A stretch of 64,000 nt of DNA from Pseudopedobacter sp038243635 (GTDB lineage: Bacteria; Bacteroidota; Bacteroidia; Sphingobacteriales; Sphingobacteriaceae): assembly GCA_038243635.1 (NCBI GenBank), contig JBBSQW010000003.1, forward strand, positions 151,861 to 215,860, written 5' to 3'. The translations under genes were made by a program, and so were the position numbers. The notes below the pieces were generated by a model that saw nothing but the letters and a program-made list of their open reading frames with translations, had not been told where the DNA came from and did not search any database. Below are positions 43,936-53,685 of the stretch, one piece after another; within the stretch, counting starts at the first letter, position 1; each line of letters begins with the position of its first letter.

Positions 43936-46686
43936 CTAAAATTTAAACCATAGCGTTGCTTTTACCAACTCTCCATTATTTTGATTCTTTTTTCCTTGCG
44001 GTCCCATTGTTTCTGCGGAATGAAACTTTGTACCGATAGCACTAATGCCTTGCAAAAACCCAATATCACCTTTAGGAAACGACGGTTCTACGTTGTTGTT
44101 TTTTAGCGCATATTCTTCTCGTTGAGGATGCAAGACCTGTAGATACATAGCCCGTTCATTGGTGAACACGGTAAACGGAGATTCCTTACTTTCAAAAGAA
44201 ACCCAGTTAACTTCAGCATGATAGCCTTTGAATTCGGGGTAGTTCCAAGTTTCGCCAGTAACTGTATTGTTATATTTTTTATGCCAAACTCCGTACTGCT
44301 GCCCTTTTAATCGGTTTTTCCAGACCCTATACGGCCCACGCCCACGCCATTTCATTCCTGTAATTTTCTCTTCCGGGAAATTGAAAGTGATGCCCATAAA
44401 ATCTGCATCTCCAGATTGTTTGTATGAATAGTATAGCTTAGCTGGTTGCCCCAAAGTAAAAGTCCATTTTACATGTAAACTAGCATCACCATTATAATCG
44501 GCTTCTACAATGTGTTGATTGCCGTCAGAAAAATGCTTAAACGCTGTCAAAGTGCAATTTTGTCCTGCTAATACAGGTCCGTTAGAAAGAGGAATAAGCG
44601 CATTGCCTTTCATCACCTTATTAATATATCCAGTCTTTTTATCGAAATAATATTTTAAATCTTTACTACTTATTACAAGTTCCTCTCCGCTTTCTTCTGC
44701 GTTAATTTTAGCACTTAAAGGCATCGGTTTTTCGAAATTTCCAGTAATTGCGTCTGATTTAATTACCCAACTCCAAGTAAAAAGCTCTTCTTTATTAGGA
44801 CCGTAAGCGGTTAAATAAAGTACATCGTTTTTATTCCAATTTTTGGGTAGGTGTAGTTCCAATACTCCCTTTTTACCGGGCATCAATTCTATGGGCTTTG
44901 GTTTACCGTTTGATACAATTTTTGGAGCTAAGCTACTGCTGGAGGATGTAGGGAGTTGTGCTAACTGCCATTTAAAACTACATTGGCTTAGTTTTGTAAA
45001 CGAATAGCGATTTTCTATGGCGATTTTACCATCGAAATTTTGATCCACAGGTTGTGGATTGATATAAATCGGTGACCAAATTTCCTTTATCGTATAGAAA
45101 CTAGCCTCCTTCTCGCGATGTGGCCCTAAAACACCATCGGGAGCATGATTACCGTCACCATCATAAATGTTGTTTTTATCTGTACGGATTATATTCTCAT
45201 CCACAAAAGCCCAGATAAATCCTCCGGCACCATGAGGGTGTGTTTCCATAAGCGTCCAAAAATCGTCCAATCCGGCTCCGGCACCGCCGTCATATAAACC
45301 ATGCAAAAACTCTGTTGGAAAAAAAACCTCCTGTCCCTCGGCAACCTCTTTCACAATTGCTTTATATTCTGGATAATGATGAGTATTTGTTTCGTTAAAC
45401 TTTGCCCACGGGTGTATTACTGTCCGGTTCTGCGGATCGTACAATTGATAATCATTATCTAAATCGGTGTTCCATCCACCTTCATTTCCGTTAGCCCACA
45501 TTAAAACCGATGGATGATTCACATCTCTTACAACCAGTTCTTTAACCAGCTTTCTGCCTACTTCTGTATCGTATTTTGATTGCCAACCCGTTAATTCATT
45601 TATCACATATAGCCCTAAAGAATCACAAATATTTAAAAAATCATGATCCGGCGGGTAATGAGACATTCGCACCGCGTTATTGTTCATTTCCTTCATCAGC
45701 TTCACATCGTTCAAATCTAATTGGTGGCTCAATGTACGCCCAGTCTCTGGCCAAAAACTATGTCTGTTGGTTCCTTTAAGAATTATTTTAGAGCCGTTTA
45801 CGTACAGGCCATCGTTTTTTCGCAAACCGACCGTACGGAATCCAAATTTTTGTTTAACCTGATGTACACTCCCGCTTTTTCCTTTAATGCCAATGACTAC
45901 TTGATAGAGATTTGGAAACTCCGCACTCCATAAAGCGGGTTTTTCAATTTGGCTTTGCATCTCAAACTGTCCTGAATTAGCATTCAGTTTCGCAACGAAT
46001 GGCTTTCCAACGTTCTTCCCATTCAAGGTTTTTACCTGCGCTTCTATTACCTCACCCGTCTTTAAAGGTTGTGCATAAACATCCATCTTAAATGTGCCAT
46101 CCGCTTGGGCGTTTATTGCTACGCGGTCTATATAGGTACCGGGAACAATTTCCAGATGAACCGGCCTAAATATGCCACCAAAAACCCAAAAATCACTTTG
46201 CCTTTCTGCGTCATTTACAGATTGATTTGCAGACATTTTATCTACTTTCACTTCCAAAAGGTTGTTCTCCCCAAATTTCAATAATTTGGTAATATCATAT
46301 TTAAAGCGATAAAAAGCTCCTTGATGAACATCGCCAGCTTCTACACCGTTAATCTTCACATGAGTATCTGTCATGGAACCTTCAAACACAATAAACACCT
46401 TTTTATTTTGCCATTGTCCTGCTTTGAAACTATGCTTATAAAGCCCTTGTTCGCTCGCCTTGTTTTTATCGTGGCCGTAATTATAAGTACCAAAACCCTG
46501 TAGCTCCCAATTTGATGGTACGGGGATTTTTGACCATTCCCCACTCTTCCTTCCATCGGTACAATAGAAATCCCAAAGCACCGTATGATCCTTATCCGTC
46601 CCGGATAAATATTTAACAATAGTTTCTTGAGAAAATGCATTGAAACCGCTCAAAAACAGAAGTAATTGTAAGGCAATTTTTTTCAT
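43936..46686 (-). CDS. GH2 family glycoside hydrolase (3)
   Basis: A 916-residue exported GH2 enzyme. I use ATG 46686 (MKKIALQLLLFLSG), which gives a normal signal peptide; a further 23 in-frame codons upstream look non-coding. Domains: sandwich about 30-210 (PVPSNWELQGFGTYNYG), Ig-like about 215-300, TIM barrel about 305-590 with KGTNRHSFWPETG, acid/base Glu402 in NGNEGGW and nucleophile Glu459 in FPTEFLHG. It differs from the two other GH2 proteins here: the LacZ-type CEYAHAM motif is replaced by TEFLHG. Its specificity is therefore probably different, and a beta-galactosidase label would be premature. It leads an operon with the sugar dehydrogenase and cytochrome and has its own HTCS-type promoter. 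Confidence 0.88.
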   Translation of the reverse strand: MKKIALQLLLFLSGFNAFSQETIVKYLSGTDKDHTVLWDFYCTDGRKSGEWSKIPVPSNWELQGFGTYNYGHDKNKASEQGLYKHSFKAGQWQNKKVFIVFEGSMTDTHVKINGVEAGDVHQGAFYRFKYDITKLLKFGENNLLEVKVDKMSANQSVNDAERQSDFWVFGGIFRPVHLEIVPGTYIDRVAINAQADGTFKMDVYAQPLKTGEVIEAQVKTLNGKNVGKPFVAKLNANSGQFEMQSQIEKPALWSAEFPNLYQVVIGIKGKSGSVHQVKQKFGFRTVGLRKNDGLYVNGSKIILKGTNRHSFWPETGRTLSHQLDLNDVKLMKEMNNNAVRMSHYPPDHDFLNICDSLGLYVINELTGWQSKYDTEVGRKLVKELVVRDVNHPSVLMWANGNEGGWNTDLDNDYQLYDPQNRTVIHPWAKFNETNTHHYPEYKAIVKEVAEGQEVFFPTEFLHGLYDGGAGAGLDDFWTLMETHPHGAGGFIWAFVDENIIRTDKNNIYDGDGNHAPDGVLGPHREKEASFYTIKEIWSPIYINPQPVDQNFDGKIAIENRYSFTKLSQCSFKWQLAQLPTSSSSSLAPKIVSNGKPKPIELMPGKKGVLELHLPKNWNKNDVLYLTAYGPNKEELFTWSWVIKSDAITGNFEKPMPLSAKINAEESGEELVISSKDLKYYFDKKTGYINKVMKGNALIPLSNGPVLAGQNCTLTAFKHFSDGNQHIVEADYNGDASLHVKWTFTLGQPAKLYYSYKQSGDADFMGITFNFPEEKITGMKWRGRGPYRVWKNRLKGQQYGVWHKKYNNTVTGETWNYPEFKGYHAEVNWVSFESKESPFTVFTNERAMYLQVLHPQREEYALKNNNVEPSFPKGDIGFLQGISAIGTKFHSAETMGPQGKKNQNNGELVKATLWFKF

Positions 46687-47144
46687 GGTGTTGAGGTATA
46701 TTTTGGCTTTTCGAAAATAACGGATCGTTAAATAACTAACAATTACGATAAACAAACTGACGTCAAAGGCCTATTTAAATCAATTCTCAAATTAATCAAT
46801 TTAGACCAAGTTATCTATAAGCAATTCGTCCATATTAATTGACAATACGTGTTTTTTACAGATAAAACACTTTTTCAGCAATAGATTGCGTAAGCTTTTG
46901 CTTATTAAACGTTTTGATTCTTATTCTCTTTGGCAACATCATTTAACGCCAAAAATAATAAGAAATTAACGTGTTAATTGTATTACTTCTATTCCTAAAA
47001 TGTAAATTCTACGCTCGCGGCATCTGTTTAACCAGCTATTAATCATTAAGTTGCTTCCGAATTATTGATGCTTAGCCCCGCTGCTACCACCCTTTTTTCT
47101 ATAAAAATCATCTTCCTTTATAACAAAACGTATGCTATTTAATC
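46687..47144. other. Intergenic region containing the GH2 (3) promoter
   Basis: The 458-bp gap holds the regulated promoter at 46788-46844. The upstream 300 bp, down to the haloperoxidase-like gene, shows no terminator or coding sequence that I recognise. Confidence 0.6.
46788..46844 (-). promoter_or_regulatory. HTCS-type regulated promoter of GH2 (3)
   Basis: Minus strand: operator 46822-46844 (TGTCAATTAAT, then ATGGACGAATTG), then 26 bp rather than 25, then TTAATTTG at 46788-46795. The -7 element lies 101 bp before the chosen ATG. The operator is close to the consensus; the -7 element is the least typical of the seven. Confidence 0.6.
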
Positions 47145-48470
47145 TTAGTTAATTTTACTTGCAACATTTTCAACCACCCAGTTGCCAACGTTTTTGCCCT
47201 GAATCATCCCATTCTCAATAGCATCCATAAAATGGATCCCTCCATAAAACCGCGAAATTGCCGCTTCTTCTGCAGCTTGCATAAAAGAATCGAATTTTTT
47301 TTCTGGAATGCCATATTTTACTTCCATTGTATCAATGAAGCTAAAATCTTCTCCAAAATAGTGAGAAAGAATTACTGCGCTGGTAAGGGAAACTACCGAA
47401 TGTCCGCTGGTATATTCTGGAAACGGAGGAGTTTGCAGAAGTGGTTCCCATTTAGTGTCCAAAACCATTCGTATAGCAGTTTCTGGTCTAATTCGATTAG
47501 TTGTGTACTTAGTTTGCCAACAGGTTATAAAGGCGTCTGTTAATCCGATAGCTTCTACTGTGTAAATCTGCATACTTTCTAAAAACGTCTTTTTCGCTTT
47601 TTTACAAGCAATTCCGGTAATACCCATCCAATGTGCTCCGGGCGATATTTTTTTTAAACCAATCATCATGTGACCCTCATTGTGAACTGCAAATGGGTTA
47701 CAGTCCCAAAAACTGGCAACTTCTTTTTCCAGTTCAGTTAATTCATTACCGCCTCGGTGATAATTTGCCAGTAAAAGTTTATAAAAATCGGATTTCTTAT
47801 CTGTAGAAAATTCAATTGGCGGAATAGCCTTAAACTGTGCTGCGGAGTCGAGGATGAAGGGTCTAATAGTAGCAAAATAAGGCTCTACCGGAAGTATATA
47901 AGCTGGTGGTGTAAGCTGCCATGCACCGGATATATTTTTGGTTTTATATTTGGAAAAGTTGCTGATTCTTACATAACCATCTTCTTTAGCATAAGTTAAT
48001 ATCTTTTTACTGATTGTGCTTGCATAATTTAAGGAGGCTGTAATAACTTCATCACTAAAACCTATTCTTTTACAAGAGTCAATAAATTTTGTTTGTTCGG
48101 CTTTTACCAAAGTGCCAGATGGTTGCAACTTTTCTGCTGTTTGGTACATGGCTAATACTGCACTTAGTTTAAAGTCAAAATTGTTATTTTTTTTTGGCGG
48201 CCGGAATTCAGGATATTTATTAAGAACTCCTGTCATACTTTTAAATTTTGGATTGTTTTGAGCTACAACTTCGTAACCCGCCAAACAAGTGTAAGCAAAA
48301 AAGCGAGCGGCAAGCGGCGGATTTGTTACATCATGAACCATAACATCTGTCATGCAATTAATAACTTTACTAATATCATCATTGCTCAACTGTGGCGAGA
48401 CGCCGCGTTGCCGGCAACTACCTATGCTAATTAAAAAAAACAGGCTGATTGCAATAATGATGGATCTCAT
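47145..48470 (-). CDS. Vanadium-haloperoxidase-like PAP2 superfamily lipoprotein
   Basis: A 441-residue lipoprotein (lipobox IGSC, Cys19). The three active-site motifs of the PAP2/vanadium haloperoxidase fold are present: K-x6-R-P ending at about residue 329 (KYTTNRIRP), SGH at 355-357 (PEYTSGHS), and SR-x5-H with Arg407 and His413 (SRFYGGIH). Long N-terminal helices match the vanadium-dependent haloperoxidase-like group rather than small lipid phosphatases. Such proteins may be acid phosphatases or halogenating enzymes; sequence alone does not decide. Its start overlaps the stop of the VCBS lipoprotein gene by 4 bp, so the two are translationally coupled. This pair often accompanies SusCD in Bacteroidota, as I recall. 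Confidence 0.85.
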   Translation of the reverse strand: MRSIIIAISLFFLISIGSCRQRGVSPQLSNDDISKVINCMTDVMVHDVTNPPLAARFFAYTCLAGYEVVAQNNPKFKSMTGVLNKYPEFRPPKKNNNFDFKLSAVLAMYQTAEKLQPSGTLVKAEQTKFIDSCKRIGFSDEVITASLNYASTISKKILTYAKEDGYVRISNFSKYKTKNISGAWQLTPPAYILPVEPYFATIRPFILDSAAQFKAIPPIEFSTDKKSDFYKLLLANYHRGGNELTELEKEVASFWDCNPFAVHNEGHMMIGLKKISPGAHWMGITGIACKKAKKTFLESMQIYTVEAIGLTDAFITCWQTKYTTNRIRPETAIRMVLDTKWEPLLQTPPFPEYTSGHSVVSLTSAVILSHYFGEDFSFIDTMEVKYGIPEKKFDSFMQAAEEAAISRFYGGIHFMDAIENGMIQGKNVGNWVVENVASKIN

Positions 48471-51400
48471 AATTTAGCTCTTTTATATGCTTTTATCTGC
48501 CCGTTACCTTCGCTAAACAAGAAAAGATCTTTTAATGTGACTACAGATCTTACTTCGTCCATTAATTTAAAGCCAGATTGTTGTTGGTTGATATATTTGA
48601 AATTGCCTTTTCCATCGCCTTTTAACAAAGTCCCATAGTTAGCGTCGTATTTGCCGAATCTTAAATTCGCATTACTAATGTTTCCACATAGCAAAATATC
48701 TTCTTTCCCGTCTTGGTCGTAATCTAAAACCGAAATAGTATAGATTGGGGCGTATTGAGCTTGTAGCGGTAATTGCGAAGGCTTATATTTCCCTTTGTTA
48801 TCGCTGATAAAGCAAGTGGTCAAAAGATGATTAGCTTTCAAATGACCTGCACCTTTCATTTCTTCTGGGGTAAATAGCTGATTGATTTTCGCATCCGCAT
48901 AGCTTTTATAATCTGGGAAACGGCCTCTCATCATCGCCATTTGATCTAACAGCTGATCCCGGGTTACGCAAGGATAACTGGTGTGCTGAACGTAATAACA
49001 AAGTATTGGGTCTACCGAACCGTTATCATCAAAATCTTTATAATACATTTCGGCAGGTTCTTTATTTGATGCCTTACATTGGGAGTTTAAGCCCAAGTTT
49101 CCGGCTATTATATCCGGACGGCCGTCATGATTTATATCCACCACTTTTAAACAGTTCCACCAACCCGTATATTTTTTACCGAAGTATCTTAAGGTTTCAT
49201 CAACAAGTTTTCCGTTTTTGCTTTCAAATACCGTTATTGGCATCCATTCGCCCACCACTATCAAATCAAGTTTTTTATCGCCGTTCATATCTACCCAACT
49301 TGCATCAGTAACCATCCCCATTTTTTTGATAGTTGGGTTGTATTTGGCGGTTTGATCAATAAATATTCCTTTACCATTATTGATTAGAATATAGCTTGAC
49401 GGGGTTTCTGGATATCTGCCTGGAATTACTCTACCACCCACAAAAAGATCTGGGCTTCCATCACCATTAATATCCGCTTGGCGCACACAACTTTTACTAC
49501 CCTCCATTTTGGGGAGTGCATTCTTAGCTTTAAAAAAATTCCCTTTTCCATCATTAATGTATAACCTATCTGCTAAAAGTGGATCATTCGGCAAGTACTC
49601 ATTATAGCCACCAGAGCAAACATATAAATCGGGACTACCGTCGCCGTTTGCATCAAAAATCAGAGCATCTGCATCTGTACATTTTTTATCAACTTCAAAA
49701 GCCGGCTGCGCCTTCAATTCGAATGTTTGATCTTTTTTCTGGATATAGAATCGAGCTACCTTTCCGTCATGAGCACCCACGTAAACGTCTTCTAACCCAT
49801 CTCCGTTTACATCTCCTTTTACCATACACGGTCCAGAAAACGAAATTGGATTCACCATTAATGGCTGTCGGTAAAAATCATTTGTTAGTTCGTCTATAGA
49901 AATTGAGGCAATTGGAGAATTAACTTCCTCGAAAATAGGCGTTTTAGATAGCACTTCTAAATGCTGAAAAGTTGATTCTTTTTCATTAAGTGTTATTCTT
50001 TGATTGCCTTTTAATTGCTTCACAACCTGAGATTTACCCAGTGGCCATATTACTTTTAGCGAATCCAGTTGGCTCGTTTTTCCTAAACCAAAATGTAAAA
50101 CGGGCGAAACACTGGACTGATATCCGCAAGTAGGCATTTGCTCCAAGCTCTGGGTTTTACCCGCACTGTAAACAACAACTTTTGCACCTATTCCCGCCGT
50201 GTTACCACCTTCTCCATCCAATTTAATTGACAGGTAGTGATTGTTATTGTTCCCTGATGCTTGATTCTCATATACAAATGCCTGCTGATTAATATTGTTT
50301 ACCACCAAATCCAAATCGCCATCATTATCTAGATCGGCATAAGCTGCGCCATTACTATTTGAAGATTTATTTATACCCCAATTTACGCTGGTATTGGTAA
50401 AAGTTGCGTCTCCATTGTTTTTAAATAGGTAACTTTTAACTTCTGATGAGGGCATTTTATTGACTATATTCAATAAATCTTCACGCATTACTCGCCTATC
50501 TTGCAATTGATCTCCCATGTATTTCAAAAAATCCATATTGGTATAATCACGGGTATATCCGTTGGTCACAAAAAGATCTTTCCAGCCGTCGTTATCATAA
50601 TCTGCAAAAAGAGGCGCCCAACTCCAATCTGTATTTGATACACCTGCTAATTGCCCAATCTCAGAAAAAGTATTGTTTCCATTATTCAGTTGTAGCATAT
50701 TCCGCATATACTGATAATAAAACCCAACTTTTAGGTTAAGGTTAAAAGCTTCGTAATTATCTGCACCGAAAAGTAATTTTTGTCGCTTATTATCTTCCGG
50801 AAGCATATCAAGCGTGAAGATATCGGGCAGATTGTCGTTATTGATATCGGCAATACTGTTGCCCATAGAATAAAATGACGTATGCCCAATTTGTTGTTCC
50901 AGCTCATCCTTAAAACCGCCTTTCCCGTTATTAATATATAACCTATCTGGCACACTATAATCGTTAGAAATGTAAATATCTGACCAACCATCCCCGTTAA
51001 TGTCTGCAATACCGGCTGCCAACCCATAAGAAAGCGCAGAGCTGGTTATGCCCGATTGCTTGCTTACATCTTTAAACTTTCCACTATTGTTTTGCAATAA
51101 CTTTATCCCTGCTTGGTCATCATGCTTGGCGTTTAACTGTTTAACCGATACCTCATCTAAAATGCTAATACGCTCAATATTGTGATTTACCAATAGCAAA
51201 TCCAAATCTCCATCTTTATCATAATCAAAAAAGTATGCTTGGGTAGAAAAAGTTGGAAAACCTAAACCGAATTGGGCAGTTAGGTCTTTAAATTGAGGAA
51301 TTCCTTGACTATTATTACCCTGATTGATGAACAACTGATTTACTCGCTTCTCTGCATCCAGCTTACCCGAGTAACAAACATAAATATCCAGTTTACCATC

Positions 51401-51832
51401 ACCATTTACATCGGCCAGGGTTACTCCGGTTTTCCAAGGACCTGGGCGACCGGCAACTCCTGCCAAATCTGTAATGTCTTTAAATTGCATATGCCCCAAG
51501 TTCAAATACAATTTATTATCGGTCATATTGCCGGTGAAGTAAACATCATCAAATCCGTCGCCGTTTAAATCTCCAATTGCTACCCCACCACCATTGTAAA
51601 AATACTGGTAAACCAATACATTGGTATTTAATCCTTCAGTTAAGGTATTACTAAAATCAATATGGGTTTGTTCAGATGGCAAAAGTTTAAACAACGGTTC
51701 TTGCTGATCAGCGTTTTCCACTTTCTTATTTTGGTTGCAACTTGTAACAACCAAAATAACAGATAGTAAGCAAAACAGGGACTGGTGAAATTTAAAACAG
51801 CGGTTAAAACACCAGACTTTATAGTTATCCAT
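48467..51832 (-). CDS. VCBS/FG-GAP repeat lipoprotein with ASPIC/UnbV domain
   Basis: A 1121-residue lipoprotein (lipobox VTSC, Cys32). It carries many VCBS/FG-GAP beta-propeller repeats with calcium-loop-like D-x-N-x-D-G-x-x-D sequences (AIGDLNGDGFDDVYFTG, DVNGDGKLDIYV, DYDKDGDLDLLLV, DINHDGRPDIIAG). In the middle, about residues 520-600, is an ASPIC/UnbV domain (IGAKVVVYSAGKTQ, SVSPVLHFGLGKTS, VIWPLGKSQVVKQL). Similar proteins are called CRTAC1-like and probably bind ligands or glycans at the cell surface; an enzyme role is not established. It follows SusD2 after a terminator and may have its own promoter (51858-51865). It overlaps the haloperoxidase-like gene by 4 bp. Confidence 0.88.
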   Translation of the reverse strand: MDNYKVWCFNRCFKFHQSLFCLLSVILVVTSCNQNKKVENADQQEPLFKLLPSEQTHIDFSNTLTEGLNTNVLVYQYFYNGGGVAIGDLNGDGFDDVYFTGNMTDNKLYLNLGHMQFKDITDLAGVAGRPGPWKTGVTLADVNGDGKLDIYVCYSGKLDAEKRVNQLFINQGNNSQGIPQFKDLTAQFGLGFPTFSTQAYFFDYDKDGDLDLLLVNHNIERISILDEVSVKQLNAKHDDQAGIKLLQNNSGKFKDVSKQSGITSSALSYGLAAGIADINGDGWSDIYISNDYSVPDRLYINNGKGGFKDELEQQIGHTSFYSMGNSIADINNDNLPDIFTLDMLPEDNKRQKLLFGADNYEAFNLNLKVGFYYQYMRNMLQLNNGNNTFSEIGQLAGVSNTDWSWAPLFADYDNDGWKDLFVTNGYTRDYTNMDFLKYMGDQLQDRRVMREDLLNIVNKMPSSEVKSYLFKNNGDATFTNTSVNWGINKSSNSNGAAYADLDNDGDLDLVVNNINQQAFVYENQASGNNNNHYLSIKLDGEGGNTAGIGAKVVVYSAGKTQSLEQMPTCGYQSSVSPVLHFGLGKTSQLDSLKVIWPLGKSQVVKQLKGNQRITLNEKESTFQHLEVLSKTPIFEEVNSPIASISIDELTNDFYRQPLMVNPISFSGPCMVKGDVNGDGLEDVYVGAHDGKVARFYIQKKDQTFELKAQPAFEVDKKCTDADALIFDANGDGSPDLYVCSGGYNEYLPNDPLLADRLYINDGKGNFFKAKNALPKMEGSKSCVRQADINGDGSPDLFVGGRVIPGRYPETPSSYILINNGKGIFIDQTAKYNPTIKKMGMVTDASWVDMNGDKKLDLIVVGEWMPITVFESKNGKLVDETLRYFGKKYTGWWNCLKVVDINHDGRPDIIAGNLGLNSQCKASNKEPAEMYYKDFDDNGSVDPILCYYVQHTSYPCVTRDQLLDQMAMMRGRFPDYKSYADAKINQLFTPEEMKGAGHLKANHLLTTCFISDNKGKYKPSQLPLQAQYAPIYTISVLDYDQDGKEDILLCGNISNANLRFGKYDANYGTLLKGDGKGNFKYINQQQSGFKLMDEVRSVVTLKDLFLFSEGNGQIKAYKRAKL

Positions 51833-51857
51833 ATTATTTAACTTTAAACAAACGTTG

Positions 51858-51865
51858 CAAATTTA
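51858..51865 (-). promoter_or_regulatory. Candidate -7 element for the VCBS lipoprotein operon
   Basis: On the minus strand TAAATTTG fits TAnnTTTG and lies 25 bp upstream of the ATG, just after the SusD2 terminator. No clear TTG was found at the expected distance. Confidence 0.3.
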
Positions 51866-51874
51866 TCTATAAAC

Positions 51875-51911
51875 AAAAAAATCACACCCCAGAATTTCTA
51901 ATGGAGTGTGA
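51875..51911 (-). terminator. Terminator after SusD2
   Basis: On the minus strand TCACACTCC (51903-51911) pairs with GGGGTGTGA (51882-51890), with one mismatch and a 12-nt loop, and is followed by seven T. It lies 23 bp after the SusD2 stop. Confidence 0.7.
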
Positions 51912-51933
51912 CACCTATAAACCAACCAAAATT

Positions 51934-53675
51934 TTAATAACCGGGGTTGTTGTTCCCTTCTAGTTTAGGATTTTTGCTTATAACACCATCTGGAATTGGC
52001 AACCAATTCATGTATTCTGAATATCTGTTTTGAAAAACAACTACGGTAGGGTCGTAAACCAAATTACTACCAGTACCTGTTATTTTCATACCGTAGGTAG
52101 GTGTATTTAAAACTGCTGGGCCTTTAACAGTGATATCCCAACGTCTGATATCATACCAGCGTTTATCTTCAAATGCAAACTCTAAGCGACGCTCCCTGCG
52201 AATGATTGTACGCATATCCGCTTTGCTTGTCGAGGCCGGAACTACTGGCAATAAAACCCGGTCCTAACCTCATTAACAGCATCAAAAACACTTTGATCAG
52301 GCGCTGCTAAAGCTTCGTTCTGTGCTTCGGCATAGCTCAATAAAACTTCGGCATATCTGTAAAAGTAATAATTGGCAATGCTTGGCGCTGAACCTAAGCT
52401 GGTTTGACCAGAAATTGATTCATCTAATGTTTTCCGGGCGCTGTAGCCTGTGTTTGAAATATCACTTGATGATCCTAAATCAATTTGGTTATTGCCTCCA
52501 ATTCTTGAGGTGAAAATATCTCCTTGATAATAAGATCCATCATATACAATGGATTGTTCAAACCTTGACTCCCTGTGCATATAAGGATGTTGTGGATCAT
52601 AACCAGAGGTTGGGTCTGAAATTGGCTTGCCATTATCCATCTGGTAATCATCTACCAAATTTTGGGTTGGCGAAATACCACCCCAAGATTGCTGACCGCC
52701 TTTAACGATAACTGGACCTAAAAATCCTTCTCTTTTATGGCTCTTATTTGGCAATGCATAACCTCTGGCAAATACGGTTTCCGCATTCCAATTATTCGTT
52801 CCCAAAAATAGATCTCTGAAAGCAGTAGAGGTAGTACCCGAACCTGTTGTTGAAAGAATAGGTGCACCTGATGTTTTAAACAAACTATAGGTATTTAAAT
52901 CCATTACGGCTTTGTTTGTTGCCGCCGCTTTTGCCCACTTTGTAAGATCATTAGTAGGGTTGGCTAAGGGACTGGCTGCAAAAAGTTGTACATCTCCTTT
53001 TAAGGTTAGTGCGGCACCTTTTGTAGCCCTACCCCTATCTGCGTTTGTTACTGTAACAGGTAAAACTGCCACAGCAGCATCACAATCTGCTTCTATGAAT
53101 GCCACAGTTTCATCAATTGTTGATCTTGCAAATGAAATATCACTTCCATCTAAATTATTTAAAGGAATAGTGATTAAAGGAACACCACCATAGTTTTTGA
53201 ATAAAATGGAATAAAAATAAGCCCGCAAAAATCTGACCTCTGCAACTCGTTGCTCATACCATGCAGCATCGTATACCGCTTTGTTAGCTTCCGCTTCTTT
53301 TAAAAACACATTACACTTCCTAATATTGGCATAATTGCGTTCCCAGCCAATATAATCGCCTTCACCGTTAGTTGAATTGCCAGAACTTAAGCCGTTTGAA
53401 CGTATTATTGTTTGCCCTTGGTGGTTTGTAGCCCCAACATTACTGTTATCAGTCCAAGCATCAAGTATCCTATCTGTTGAATTGTAATCTGGTAAAAAAT
53501 TATAAATGTCGTTTACAAAAAGTTCTGCATTACCTTGTGTGCTAAAGGTAACCGCGTTTGTTAATGTGCCTTTTGAAGGAACATTAAGGAAATCGTCATT
53601 TTTACAGGAGCTGATACTTATAGCTACCAAGGCAAGTAAAAAAAACTTCGTTTTATTTATATGTTTAAGTTTCAT
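51934..53675 (-). pseudogene. SusD/RagB family lipoprotein split by a frameshift (SusD2)
   Basis: Two overlapping frames together make one SusD of usual length (about 580 residues). The first part starts at ATG 53675 (lipobox ISSC, Cys24, then KNDD; an upstream in-frame ATG at 53699 lies inside SusC2). It runs to AVNEVRTGF, where the frame ends at 52242. The second begins with LLPVVPASTSKADMRTIIRRERR and contains FEDKRWYDIRRW, the SusD C-terminal mark. The shift lies at about 52255-52264, beside a CCCGG run; one extra base would restore VRTRVLLPVVP. The gene is 10 bp downstream of SusC2. It is either broken, a phase-variable site, or a sequencing error. Both halves keep normal coding character. 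Confidence 0.8.
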
Positions 53676-53685
53676 ATTCTTAGCT

